In this document: positions 54,818-63,968 of the stretch, piece after piece | Layout: every line of letters begins with the position of its first letter | Numbering within the stretch: position 1 is the stretch's first letter | Assembly: GCF_004022215.1 (NCBI RefSeq) | Contig: NZ_SAUZ01000011.1 | Location: 1-64,000 of the forward strand | DNA from: Paenirhodobacter populi | Lineage (GTDB): Bacteria; Pseudomonadota; Alphaproteobacteria; Rhodobacterales; Rhodobacteraceae | Direction: 5' to 3' | Length of the DNA stretch: 64,000 nucleotides | Position numbers and translations under genes: made by a program | The notes under the pieces: generated by a model | The model's database searches: none | What the model saw: the letters and a program-made list of their open reading frames with translations, nothing else | What the model was told of the DNA's origin: nothing

Positions 54818-54850
54818 CGGCCCTTTCCCCGCATGGAGGAAGGGCCGTTT
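54818..54850 (+). terminator. Terminator downstream of infC
   Basis: Stem CGGCCCTT / AAGGGCCG, with a T run after it, about 22 nt past the stop. Confidence 0.8.
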
Positions 54851-54963
54851 GAGTCGGGGCGGCCCGCTCGCGTCTTCGTGAGATGACGGGGGCATCGCTC
54901 CGTGGCAGAGCATGAATGCAAGTCCATGATATATTGGACAGGATCAGTGAAAGGAGCCATTCC

Positions 54964-55557
54964 ATGCCGACAATTCGCCTGACCCGGCGTGTGGCCCTGG
55001 CGGCGGGCGCAGCATCGCTGTTCACCCCCGCGCTCGCCCGTGCCGCGACGCAGGACATTCCGATGGCCGAGCAGCAGGCGATCGTCGCCCAGGCCGCGCG
55101 CAGCAACATCTCGTCCTTCCGCGAGATCCTCTGGCAGGATCATTTCGACGACCTCAACAGGGTGACGCTGATCGCCGACACGCGGTCCAAGGCGCTGCAT
55201 TACTGGTCGGTCGGCGGGACGGATTACCGGATCTATCCGACCTCGGTGCCGATGAGCGACGAGCTGACCAAGCGCGGCTATACGGAAATCGTGCGCAAGA
55301 AGGTCGGGCCGAGCTGGACGCCCACCGCCTCGATGATCGCGCGGGATCCGACGCTGCACGCGATGCCGCCGGGACCGGACAATCCACTGGGCACCCATGC
55401 GATGTATCTGAGCTGGCCCGCCTATATCATCCACGGCACCCATGACACGCGCAAGATCGGCCGCCGCAGCTCCTCGGGCTGCATCGGCACCTTCAACGCG
55501 AAAATCGCTGAACTTTACGAGCTGTGCCCGATCGGCACACAGGTGAAGATCATCTGA
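54964..55557 (+). CDS. L,D-transpeptidase (YkuD family)
   Basis: 197 aa. N-terminal signal with twin arginine (MPTIRLTRRVALAAGAAS), so possibly Tat-exported, cleavage after ARA. Catalytic region HGTHDTRKIGRRSSSGCIG contains the conserved His and Cys of YkuD enzymes. Makes 3-3 peptidoglycan cross-links or attaches proteins. Near dacA and SPOR genes. Confidence 0.9.
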   Translation: MPTIRLTRRVALAAGAASLFTPALARAATQDIPMAEQQAIVAQAARSNISSFREILWQDHFDDLNRVTLIADTRSKALHYWSVGGTDYRIYPTSVPMSDELTKRGYTEIVRKKVGPSWTPTASMIARDPTLHAMPPGPDNPLGTHAMYLSWPAYIIHGTHDTRKIGRRSSSGCIGTFNAKIAELYELCPIGTQVKII

Positions 55558-55807
55558 TCTCCCGTGGCAGGCTCTAGCGGGCCTGCCGCCCGGATCCGCG
55601 CCCGATTTCGCGGCGCGATCCTATCTGCCACCCTGCAGCCCCCCCCTTCACGCAATTATGAGCCGCCGGTGAGCCGTTTTCCCGGCAAAGCGATCGGGCA
55701 TGCTTTTCTCGCTTCCCGGCTGCGGATAAAGTCCTGTTAAGCACGTGGCGTTAGCCTCTCCGTCGCTGGTGACATTCGGGTCACCGATTCCGGACGGGGG
55801 AAGCGCG
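55558..55807. other. Intergenic region before the SPOR gene
   Basis: 250 bp without a gene. It contains a GGTGAC/GTCACC inverted repeat (55767-55784) just upstream of the SPOR gene; no clear promoter. Confidence 0.4.
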
Positions 55808-56785
55808 ATGGCCATGCGCGGGTCAATACAGGTCGGTATCATGCTGGGAATGGCATTCGCCCTTTGTGCGTGTACGGAGGCGCCGACATCCGGCGCCCGT
55901 CTGGCCGCCGGCGCGGCCGTATCGGGCGAGGTCGAGGCCCCCAAGACCTATTCCCGGACGGAGCCGGGGCTGTGGGATGGGCGTCCCTCGCTCGGTGGGG
56001 TCTGGGTCGCGCATCCGGGCGTCAAGAGCCCGCGGCGCGTCCTGATCCGCAATACCGAAAACGGCAAGTCCATCGCCGGGGCGCTGTTCCGGCGCGAACG
56101 CAATCTGCCCGGCATACCGTTGCAGGTATCCTCCGACGCGGCGGAGGCGCTTGGCATGCTGGCCGGAGCGCCGGCCAAACTGTCGATCGTCGCGCTGGAA
56201 CGGGTAGACCCACCGGAGGACAAGGCCGGGAAACCGCCTGCCGGGACCGCGGCGAAGGCCGCGGCTACCGCTCCGGCGGCAAAAGCCGATCCTGCCAAGG
56301 AATCGGTGAAAGCCGATGCCGCCGCAACGAAGGCGCCCCCTCAGGCGAAGGCCGACGTCGCCCCCCAAGCCACTCCGGCAAAAGCCGATCCTGCCGCGCC
56401 GAAGGCATCGGTGAAAGCCGATGCCGCCGCAGCGAAGGCGCCCCCGCAGGCGAAGGCCGACGCCACCCCCAAAGCCACTCCAGAAAAGGCCGATGCCGCC
56501 GCGCCGCAAGCGGCTCGGGAAGCACCGGAGAAAGCCCCGGCCGAATCCGCCGCGCCCGGTCATTATGTGCAGCTCGGCCTTTTCGGGGTCGAGGCGAACG
56601 CCCGGCAGGCGGCGGAGGCGCTGGCCCGTTCGGACACGCCGGGAGAGCTGCGCAAGCAGGTTTCCGGCCGGAAAACCTATTGGTCCGTCGTCGCCGGCCC
56701 GGTAAAAACATCCGCCGAACAGGATTTGCTGCTTAAAAAGATCAGAGGCCTCGGATATGCCGATGCCTATGCCGTCAGGAAATAG
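55808..56785 (+). CDS. SPOR domain lipoprotein with RlpA-like N-domain
   Basis: 325 aa. Lipoprotein-like leader (GIMLGMAFALCAC), an RlpA/double-psi-like segment (GGVWVAHPGVKSPRRVLIRN to AAEALGMLAGAPAKLSIVALE), a Lys/Ala/Pro-rich linker with two near-identical 36-38-residue repeats plus a partial third (AKADP..VKADAA..KAPPQAKAD), and a C-terminal SPOR domain (HYVQLGLFGVEANARQAAEAL). SPOR binds denuded septal glycan. dacA starts 9 nt after its stop. Confidence 0.85.
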   Translation: MAMRGSIQVGIMLGMAFALCACTEAPTSGARLAAGAAVSGEVEAPKTYSRTEPGLWDGRPSLGGVWVAHPGVKSPRRVLIRNTENGKSIAGALFRRERNLPGIPLQVSSDAAEALGMLAGAPAKLSIVALERVDPPEDKAGKPPAGTAAKAAATAPAAKADPAKESVKADAAATKAPPQAKADVAPQATPAKADPAAPKASVKADAAAAKAPPQAKADATPKATPEKADAAAPQAAREAPEKAPAESAAPGHYVQLGLFGVEANARQAAEALARSDTPGELRKQVSGRKTYWSVVAGPVKTSAEQDLLLKKIRGLGYADAYAVRK

Positions 56786-56794
56786 GAACCCCTC

Positions 56795-58018
56795 ATGCGT
56801 CTGCTTCGCCTCGTCGCCATCGCCTGCCTCACCCTTTCGACGGCGCTGCCCGCCGCGGCCTTCGAGACACGCGCCAAGGCGGCATGGGTCTATGACATGA
56901 CGACGAAAACGGTGCTGATGGAGAAAGAGGCGGACGTGCCCCTGCCCCCCGCCTCGATGTCCAAGCTGATGACGCTGAACATGCTGTTCGAGGCGCTGGA
57001 CCGGGGCATCGTCTCGATGGACACCGAATTCAGCGTCTCGACCAAGGCGAAGTCGATGGGCGGCTCGACCATGTTCCTGAACGAGATGGACCGCCCCACG
57101 GTGCGCGAACTGATGCAGGGGATGATCATCAATTCGGGCAACGACGCCTGCGTGGTGGTCGCGGAAAACCTGTCCACGCTCGAAGGTCTGGGCGGCAGCG
57201 AAGAGGCCTTTGCCGCGCGGATGACCCGGCGTGCGAAAGAGCTTGGCCTGACGCAGTCGAACTTCACCAATTCCTCGGGCTGGCCCGATCCCGGCCAGCG
57301 GATGTCGATGCACGATCTGGGCGTGCTGGCCGCGCATCTGATCGCCACCTATCCGCAATATTACCCGCTGTTTTCGGAAACCACCTACGATTACAAGAAC
57401 CGCTCGCCCGCCAATGCCAACAACCGCAACCCGCTGCTGGCGATCAAGGGCTATGACTGGCATGCGGACGGGATGAAGACCGGCCACACGCAGGAGGCGG
57501 GCTTCGGTCTCGTCGGTTCGGCGGTGATGGAGGATCGGCGCATCGTCTTCGTGCTGAGCGGGATGAATTCCGAACGGGAACGCGCGCAGGAGGGCGAGGC
57601 GATTTCCAACTGGGCGTTCCACCAGTTCACCGCCAAGACCATCGCCACCAAGGGCACGCGGCTGGCCGAGGTGCCGGTCTGGCTCGGCGCGGATGCGACG
57701 GTCGGCCTCGTCCCCGGCGAGGATGTGAAGGTGCTGGTGCCGACGGGATCGCAGGACCAGATCCGGGCCGAGGTGGTCTATGACGGCCCGGTCACCCTGC
57801 CGCGCGATCCCGACACGCAAAAGGTCGGGCCGATCCGGGCGGGCGATCATCTGGCCGATCTGGTGATCCAGGTGCCGGGGCTCGCGCAGCCGGAAAAGGT
57901 GCCGCTGCTGGCGGAACATGACGTGGCCGAGGGCGGCTTCCTCGTGCGCGTTCGGACGGCGGCGCAGCATCTGATGCAGCGGGTCATCAGCTCGGCCACG
58001 CAGGCCGTGGGCAGCTGA
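56795..58018 (+). CDS. dacA: D-alanyl-D-alanine carboxypeptidase (PBP5/6 type)
   Basis: 407 aa. Signal peptide to about AAA-FET (residue 23); SxxK motif SMSK, SGN (NSGNDA) and KTG (KTGHT) of class C low-mass PBPs; C-terminal beta-sandwich domain. Removes the terminal D-Ala of peptidoglycan pentapeptides. Part of the SPOR-dacA-tmk-holB-tatD-MBL-AEC run. Confidence 0.95.
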   Translation: MRLLRLVAIACLTLSTALPAAAFETRAKAAWVYDMTTKTVLMEKEADVPLPPASMSKLMTLNMLFEALDRGIVSMDTEFSVSTKAKSMGGSTMFLNEMDRPTVRELMQGMIINSGNDACVVVAENLSTLEGLGGSEEAFAARMTRRAKELGLTQSNFTNSSGWPDPGQRMSMHDLGVLAAHLIATYPQYYPLFSETTYDYKNRSPANANNRNPLLAIKGYDWHADGMKTGHTQEAGFGLVGSAVMEDRRIVFVLSGMNSERERAQEGEAISNWAFHQFTAKTIATKGTRLAEVPVWLGADATVGLVPGEDVKVLVPTGSQDQIRAEVVYDGPVTLPRDPDTQKVGPIRAGDHLADLVIQVPGLAQPEKVPLLAEHDVAEGGFLVRVRTAAQHLMQRVISSATQAVGS

Positions 58019-58024
58019 GGCCCG

Positions 58025-58636
58025 ATGTTCATCACCTTTGAAGGCATCGACGGATCCGGGAAATCCACGCAAGCGCGGTTGCTGGCAGATTCGCTGCGCG
58101 GTCTTGGCCTCGATCCGGTCTTGACGCGCGAACCCGGCGGCAGCCCGGGGGCGGAGGAGATCCGCGCCCTCGTGCTGCAGGGCGATCCCGACCGCTGGTC
58201 CGCGGAAACTGAGATCCTGCTGTTCACCGCCGCGCGGCGCGACCATCTGGAACGGCTGATCGAGCCCGCTCTGGCGCAAGGCCGGATCGTCATCTCCGAC
58301 CGTTTCGCCGATTCCACCCGGATGTATCAGGGGCTGAGCCGCGGCGATCTGCGCGATCTGGTCGATGAACTGCACCGGCTGATGATCCGCCGCGAACCCG
58401 ACCTGACCTTCCTGATCGACATCGACCCGGAAATCGGCCTGTCGCGCGCCAAGGGCCGCCGGGGGCATGAGGAAAGGTTCGAGGATTTCGGCCTGCCGCT
58501 GCAACAGAAGATGCGGGCGGGTTTTCTGGCCCTTGCCGAAGAATTCTCCTCCCGTTTCCGGGTGATCGACGGCGCGCGCGATCCGGCGGAGGTTGCGCGC
58601 GACATTATGTCGATCACGCGCGAGGCTTTGAAATGA
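58025..58636 (+). CDS. tmk: Thymidylate kinase
   Basis: 203 aa. FEGIDGSGKSTQ P-loop, EPGG and DRFADST motifs; phosphorylates dTMP to dTDP. 6 nt after dacA; overlaps holB by 4 nt. Confidence 0.96.
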   Translation: MFITFEGIDGSGKSTQARLLADSLRGLGLDPVLTREPGGSPGAEEIRALVLQGDPDRWSAETEILLFTAARRDHLERLIEPALAQGRIVISDRFADSTRMYQGLSRGDLRDLVDELHRLMIRREPDLTFLIDIDPEIGLSRAKGRRGHEERFEDFGLPLQQKMRAGFLALAEEFSSRFRVIDGARDPAEVARDIMSITREALK

Positions 58637-59718
58637 GCGAGGCGGAACTTCCCGATCCGACCGCCGTCGAAGGCGCCCCCCATCCGCGCGACACCGGGCA
58701 TCTTTACGGCCAGTCCCGGGCCGAGGCGGATTTTCTGGATGCGTTCAACACCGGGCGTCTGCATCACGGCTGGGTGCTGACCGGCCCGCGCGGCGTGGGC
58801 AAGGCGACGTTGGCATGGCGCATCGCGCGCTTCCTGCTGACGCAGCAGGGGATGGCGCGCACGCTCGACACCGATCCCGAAAGTCCGGTGGCGCGGCGCA
58901 TCCGCGCCGGGGCGGAACCCGGCGTCTTCGTGCTGAAACGCGGGATGAATGACCGCGAAACCGCGCTCTCGCAGGATATCCGCGTCGATGAGGTGCGGCG
59001 ACTGAAAAGCTTCCTGTTCCTCTCGGCGGCCGAGGGCGGGCGGCGCGTCGTCATCGTCGATGCGGCGGATGAGATGAACACCCAGGCCGCCAATGCGCTG
59101 CTGAAACTGCTGGAGGAACCGCCCGAACGGGTGACCTTCCTGCTTGTCACGCATCAGCCGGCGCGGCTCTTGCCGACGATCCGGTCCCGCTGCCGGGAAT
59201 TGCGGCTGGTGCCGCTGGCGCCCGGCGACATGGCGCAGGCGCTCGCCCAGGCGGGGATCGAGACCGAGGGCGACGACACCCCCGCGCTCGCCACGCTGGC
59301 CGCGGGCTCGGTGGGCGAGGCGGTGCGGTTGATCCGGTTCGACGGGCTGGAAGGCTATACCCGGCTGGTGCGGCTTTTCGCCACGCTGCCCCGGCTCGAC
59401 CGGCCGCAGGCCATCGCGCTGGCCGAACAGATGGCGGGCAAGCAGAACGAGACGCGGCTGGACCTGATGCTGGGCCTGATCGACACGTTTCTGGCCCGAT
59501 TGGCGCGCAGCGGCGTGCAGGGACCGCCCGTGCCCGAGGCCGCGCCGGGCGAGTCGGAGCTGTTCGCCCGCCTCGCCCCGAATGCCGCGGCAGCGATGAA
59601 ATGGGCATCACTCCAGCAGTCTTTGGGCGCCCGCGCGCGCCACGGGCGCGGGGTGAACCTTGACCCCGCCGCGCTGGTCATGGATATGGTGCTGGAGATG
59701 ACTACGGCTGCCGCATGA
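58633..59718 (+). CDS. holB: DNA polymerase III delta prime subunit
   Basis: 361 aa clamp-loader subunit. LTGPRGVGKATLAWRIA is a P-loop-like motif, DAADEMNTQAANALLKLLEEPPERVTFLLV carries the SRC/AAA core, and RSRCRELRL follows. The order tmk-holB-tatD is the common one. Confidence 0.94.
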   Translation: MSEAELPDPTAVEGAPHPRDTGHLYGQSRAEADFLDAFNTGRLHHGWVLTGPRGVGKATLAWRIARFLLTQQGMARTLDTDPESPVARRIRAGAEPGVFVLKRGMNDRETALSQDIRVDEVRRLKSFLFLSAAEGGRRVVIVDAADEMNTQAANALLKLLEEPPERVTFLLVTHQPARLLPTIRSRCRELRLVPLAPGDMAQALAQAGIETEGDDTPALATLAAGSVGEAVRLIRFDGLEGYTRLVRLFATLPRLDRPQAIALAEQMAGKQNETRLDLMLGLIDTFLARLARSGVQGPPVPEAAPGESELFARLAPNAAAAMKWASLQQSLGARARHGRGVNLDPAALVMDMVLEMTTAAA

Positions 59719-59743
59719 GGCAACCGCCGAAAGGACGAGCCCC

Positions 59744-60589
59744 GTGGCAAACAATTCTTTGGCGCAGACCGACCCGCAACCCGACACCCTGCCGCCTGAA
59801 ATCGTCGACAGCCACTGCCACCTCGACTTCAGCGACTTCGACCGCGAACGCGATGCGGTGATCGGCCGTGCCCGCGCCGCCGGGGTGACGCGGATGGTCA
59901 CCATCTGCACCCGGCTGCGGCAGGAACCCGCCGTGCGCGCCATCGCCGAGGCGCATGAGGGCGTCTATTACGCCGCCGGCACCCATCCGATGAGCGTGCA
60001 TGAGGAACCGATGGCCACGGCCGAGGCGCTGATCGCCCTTGCCGCCCATCCGAAATTCGTGGGGATCGGGGAAACCGGGCTCGACTACCATTATTCGGCG
60101 GACAGCGCCGAGGCGCAGAAAACCTCGCTGCGCATCCATATCGAGGCGGCGCAGGAAACCGGCCTGCCGCTGATCATCCACACCCGCGACGCGGATGAGG
60201 ACACCGCCGCAATCCTCGCGGAAGGGATGAAGATCCGGCCCTATACCTGTGTCATGCATTGCTTTTCCTCGGGCGCGCGGCTGGCGGAACAGGCGCTGGA
60301 AATGGGTTTCTACCTGTCGATGTCGGGCATCGCCGCCTTCCCGAAATCGCAGGCATTGCGCGACATCTTTGCGGCTGCCCCCATCGACCGCATCCTGGTC
60401 GAGACGGACAGCCCCTATCTCGCCCCGCCGCCCCATCGCGGACGCCGCAACGAGCCCGCCTATTCCGCGCTGACCGCGCGGGTGGGCGCCGGGGTCTTCG
60501 GGCTCGACTATGCGGAATTCGCCGCCCGCACCTCGGCCAATTTCGATCGGCTGTTTTCCCGTGCGGCGAAAGCGGAGGGCGTGAAATGA
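59744..60589 (+). CDS. TatD family metal-dependent hydrolase
   Basis: 281 aa (YcfH type). SHCHLDF (metal His pair), GIGETGLDYHY, HTRDAD and ETDSPYLAP. Probable 3'-5' DNase or related phosphoesterase. Start is GTG 59744 behind AAAGGACG. Overlaps the MBL gene by 4 nt. Confidence 0.93.
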   Translation: MANNSLAQTDPQPDTLPPEIVDSHCHLDFSDFDRERDAVIGRARAAGVTRMVTICTRLRQEPAVRAIAEAHEGVYYAAGTHPMSVHEEPMATAEALIALAAHPKFVGIGETGLDYHYSADSAEAQKTSLRIHIEAAQETGLPLIIHTRDADEDTAAILAEGMKIRPYTCVMHCFSSGARLAEQALEMGFYLSMSGIAAFPKSQALRDIFAAAPIDRILVETDSPYLAPPPHRGRRNEPAYSALTARVGAGVFGLDYAEFAARTSANFDRLFSRAAKAEGVK

Positions 60590-61386
60590 GCCGGCTGCGC
60601 TTCACCATCCTTGGCTGCGGTTCCTCGGGCGGGGTGCCGCGGATCGGCAACATCTGGGGCGAATGCAACCCGGAAAACCCGCGCAACCGGCGTCTGCGCT
60701 GTTCGATGCTGGTCGAGCGCATCACCCGCGAGGGAATCACCCGCGTGCTGATCGACACCACGCCCGATCTGCGCGAACAGTTGCTGCGCGCCGGGGTGGG
60801 CGAGCTGGACGCCGTGGTCTACACCCATCCCCATGCCGATCATGTCCACGGGCTCGACGATCTGCGGCAGGTCGCCTTCCTGATGGAACGCCGCCTGCCC
60901 GTCTGGGCCGACAGCGACACGCAGGAGGCGCTGATCTCGCGCTTCGCCTATGCCTTCGTGCAGCCGCCGGACAGCAATTACCACCCGATCTGCGAATTGC
61001 GCGCGATCCGCGGCCCGTTCGAGATCACCGGCGCGGGCGGCACCATTCCCTTCATCCCGTTCCGGGTGGAACACGGCAATATCGACGCGCTCGGCTTTCG
61101 CATCGGCGGGCTCGCCTATCTGCCGGATGTGAGCGCGATCCCGGAACCCGCGTGGGAGCATCTGCAGGGCCTCGACTGCTGGATCGTCGACGCTTTGCGC
61201 CGCCGCCCGCATCCGACGCATGCCCATCTGGCGCGCGCGCTGGAATGGGTGGAACGGGCGGGCGCGGCCTCGGCGGTGCTGACGAACATGCATGTCGACC
61301 TCGATTACGACGCGGTTGCTGCGGAAACCCCGGCGAATGTCCGGCCCGCCTATGACGGCATGGTGCTGGAGTTCGCCGCCCCATGA
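60586..61386 (+). CDS. MBL fold metallo-hydrolase (PhnP-like)
   Basis: 266 aa. THPHADHVHG metal-binding motif, LGCGSSGGVPRIG start, C-terminal TNMHVDLDYD. Close to phosphoribosyl cyclic phosphodiesterase PhnP-type or RNase Z-like enzymes; the exact substrate is open. In the operon with TatD. Confidence 0.88.
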   Translation: MSRLRFTILGCGSSGGVPRIGNIWGECNPENPRNRRLRCSMLVERITREGITRVLIDTTPDLREQLLRAGVGELDAVVYTHPHADHVHGLDDLRQVAFLMERRLPVWADSDTQEALISRFAYAFVQPPDSNYHPICELRAIRGPFEITGAGGTIPFIPFRVEHGNIDALGFRIGGLAYLPDVSAIPEPAWEHLQGLDCWIVDALRRRPHPTHAHLARALEWVERAGAASAVLTNMHVDLDYDAVAAETPANVRPAYDGMVLEFAAP

Positions 61387-62327
61387 GCAATCTTGCCGAC
61401 GTCCTGCTGCCGGTCTTCCTTGTCATGGGCTTCGGATATCTGGCGGCGTGGAAGGGCATCTTCGTCGAACCGGCGATCGGCTCGCTGATGAAATTCGCGC
61501 AGACCTATGCGGTGCCGGTGCTGCTGGCGATCCAGACGGCGCGGATCGACCTGCGGACCGGGTTTCACCTCGCGCCGCTCGTCGCCTTCTACAGCGGTGC
61601 GTTGTTGTCCTATGCGATCGGCGTGGTGCTGTCGCGCACATGGCTGAAGCGCAGCCCCGTCGACGCGGCGGCCATCGGGTTCTGCTGCCTGTTCTCCAAT
61701 TCCGTCCTGATCGGCATCCCGATCACCGAGCGCGCCTATGGCGCCGAGGGCGTGATGAACACGGTGCCGATCATCGCCGTCCACTCGCCCCTGCTGTTCA
61801 CCATCGGCATCCTGATGATGGAGGCCGCCCGCGCGCGCGGCGCGGGCCTTGGACAGGTCGCGCTGAACGCGGCCAAGGGCGTGATGCGCACCCCGATGGT
61901 GATCGGCATCGTCATCGGTTTCGCGGCGAATATCGGCATGTCGCTGACCGGGCATGACCTGCCGAAGCCCCTGTGGGATGCGCTGCTGATGCTGGGCGCC
62001 TCGGGCGTGCCGGTGGCGCTGTTCGGTCTGGGCGGCGTGCTGCACCGCTACAAGCCCGAGGGCGACGGCCGCGCCATCACGATGGTGGTGCTGTGTTCGC
62101 TGGTCGTGCATCCCGGCATCGCCTATGTGCTGGGCCGCTGGGTGCTGGATCTGGACACCGGGCCGCTGCGCGCCGCCGTGCTGACGGCCGCGATGGCACC
62201 CGGCATCAACGCCTATCTGTTCGCCGACATGTATGGCGCGGCCAAGCGCGTCGCGGCCTCCTCGGTGCTTATCTCGACCATCGCCTCGCTGCTGACGATC
62301 TGGGTCTGGCTGTCGATCCTGCCCTGA
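61383..62327 (+). CDS. AEC family transporter
   Basis: 314 aa auxin-efflux-carrier-like membrane protein with about ten helices (LLPVFLVMGFGYLAAWKG, SNSVLIGIPITERAYG). Substrate unknown. Overlaps the MBL gene by 4 nt. Its stop lies in a tandem 14-bp duplication. Confidence 0.9.
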   Translation: MSNLADVLLPVFLVMGFGYLAAWKGIFVEPAIGSLMKFAQTYAVPVLLAIQTARIDLRTGFHLAPLVAFYSGALLSYAIGVVLSRTWLKRSPVDAAAIGFCCLFSNSVLIGIPITERAYGAEGVMNTVPIIAVHSPLLFTIGILMMEAARARGAGLGQVALNAAKGVMRTPMVIGIVIGFAANIGMSLTGHDLPKPLWDALLMLGASGVPVALFGLGGVLHRYKPEGDGRAITMVVLCSLVVHPGIAYVLGRWVLDLDTGPLRAAVLTAAMAPGINAYLFADMYGAAKRVAASSVLISTIASLLTIWVWLSILP

Positions 62328-62350
62328 CGGTCAGAGCCTGACGGTCAGAG
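62323..62350. repeat. 14-bp tandem duplication spanning two stop codons
   Basis: CCTGACGGTCAGAG occurs twice head to tail (62323-62336, 62337-62350). The first copy holds the AEC transporter stop; the second holds the selD stop on the other strand. Confidence 0.85.
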
Positions 62351-63421
62351 GATGTGGAGCAGCGGCTCCCCGGCGATCACCCGCCCGATCGCCGTGGCCT
62401 CGTCGAAGCCTTCGGCACGGAAGCAGGTCAGCACCTCGTCCGCCGCCTCGGGCGCGCAGGCGACCAGCAGGCCGCCGCTCGTCTGCGGATCGCACAGAAG
62501 CGCCCGGTCGAGATCCAGCATCTCGTGCCCGAAGCGGATGCCCGCGCCATAGCTCGTCCAGTTCCGGCCGGAGGCGCCGGTGATATACCCTTGCCCCGCC
62601 AGATCGCGCGCCCCTTGCAGGAACGGCACCGCCGCCCAGTCGATCTCCACCCCGTGACCCGAGCCCCGCGCGACCTCGAGCGCATGGCCGCCAAGGCCGA
62701 AGCCCGTCACGTCGGTGATCGCGTGAACCCCCTCGATCCGCGCCAGATCCGGGCCGGGCGTGTTCAGCCGCGTCGTCGTCGCGATCATGCGCGCATAGCC
62801 ATCGGCATCCAGCGCGCCCTTCTTCAGCGCGGCCGAGAAGATGCCGACGCCAAGCGGCTTGCCGAGGATCAGCACATCGCCCGGGCGCGCATCGGCATTG
62901 CGGCGGATATGCGCGGGATCCACAAGGCCGATGGCGACGAGGCCATAGATCGGCTCGACCGAATCGATCGTGTGGCCGCCGGCGATCGGAATGCCCGCGG
63001 CGCGGCAGGCCTCGGCGCCGCCGTCGAGGATGCCGCGGATCGTGCCCTGCGACAGGGCGTTGACCGGCATTCCCACGATCGCCAGCGCAAAGATCGGCGT
63101 GCCGCCCATCGCATAGACGTCGCTGATCGCATTGGTCGCGGCGATGCGGCCGAAATCGCGCGGGTCATCGACGATCGGCATGAAGAAATCCGTCGTGGCG
63201 ACGATCGCCTGCCGGTCATTGAGCCGGTAGACGGCCGCATCGTCCGAGGTTTCGATCCCGACCAGCAATTCGGGCGGAACCGGCAGCGCGGTGGCGCCAT
63301 GCAGGATCTGTTCCAGAACGCCGGGGGCGATCTTGCAGCCGCAGCCCCCGCCATGCGCAAGGGAGGTCAGCCGCGGCTCGGTCGTCGCATCGGGGATCGC
63401 GATGGAGGATGTCTCGGTCAT
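62345..63421 (-). CDS. selD: Selenide, water dikinase
   Basis: 358 aa. Makes selenophosphate from selenide and ATP. N-terminal HGGGCGCKIAPG with the essential Cys (not Sec) and Lys; later GGHTIDSVEPIYGL and TDVTGFGLGGHALE. Start MTETSS at ATG 63421. selA, selB and selU are not in this window. Confidence 0.95.
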   Translation of the reverse strand: MTETSSIAIPDATTEPRLTSLAHGGGCGCKIAPGVLEQILHGATALPVPPELLVGIETSDDAAVYRLNDRQAIVATTDFFMPIVDDPRDFGRIAATNAISDVYAMGGTPIFALAIVGMPVNALSQGTIRGILDGGAEACRAAGIPIAGGHTIDSVEPIYGLVAIGLVDPAHIRRNADARPGDVLILGKPLGVGIFSAALKKGALDADGYARMIATTTRLNTPGPDLARIEGVHAITDVTGFGLGGHALEVARGSGHGVEIDWAAVPFLQGARDLAGQGYITGASGRNWTSYGAGIRFGHEMLDLDRALLCDPQTSGGLLVACAPEAADEVLTCFRAEGFDEATAIGRVIAGEPLLHIL

Positions 63422-63633
63422 GGCGTGTTCCTTTCGGGCAAAGGTCCGGGATGTTCGCCGCACGATCCGGTTGTCGGGGCGTTCCGCCCTTTGCGGTGAT
63501 GGCGCCGGGACATCGAGCGATGCCGGGACGCCTGCTGCGTCTTTCTTAATGCCATTGCGGCGGCCCTACGGCAAGCGGCGCGCGCGTCCACGGTGTGCTT
63601 TGGCGCCGGAGCGGGGGGATGCCGATGTGGCGC
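63422..63633. other. Intergenic region upstream of selD
   Basis: No gene recognised in these 212 bp; frames across it are shadows. Confidence 0.5.
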
Positions 63634-63694
63634 AGGGGGCGCTGCCCCCTCGGCCTTCGGCCTCACCCCCGGGATATTTAGGGAAGAATGAAGG
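63634..63694 (+). repeat. Dispersed intergenic element, copy 12 (short form)
   Basis: GGGGGCGCTGCCCCC hairpin, CGGCCTTCGGCCT hairpin, core CCCCCGGGATATTTAGGG (one change), tail AAGAATGAAGG. Not behind a stop codon: the next gene on its left is divergent selD. Confidence 0.87.
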
Positions 63695-63968
63695 CGGAAA
63701 AGCGGATCACGGGGTGTTGAAGCTGGCTTTCGGGCGGGTTCGGGAGGGGGGCGTTCCTGCGGCGTTTGAGGGGGAATCCGCGCCCGAAATCGCCCGTCGG
63801 GGCGGTTTTGGGGGAATTCGATATAGCCATCGGAATATTACGGAACGGGCCGCAAGGCCCTGATGGACCGTCGTTTTATCGGCGTTGCCCCTAGGGTCAG
63901 CTTGACTCGATTGCCGGAAAAAGGGACCATGAGGCACCAATCTATTCGACAGGTAACAGGAGGGTCTC
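63695..63968. other. Intergenic region before the last gene
   Basis: No gene recognised. It contains an AT-richer stretch (63815-63840, GATATAGCCATCGGAATATT) and a GGGCC/GGCCC inverted repeat (63848-63861); possible promoter area. Confidence 0.4.

Noticed and set aside
55823-58504. An 893-codon minus-strand frame
   Set aside because: Shadow of the SPOR gene, dacA and tmk; the repeated GFCRSG-like stretches simply mirror the SPOR linker repeats.
5859-63694. CRISPR array
   Set aside because: The repeats are dispersed over the whole window at kilobase distances, not regularly spaced, and no cas genes are present.
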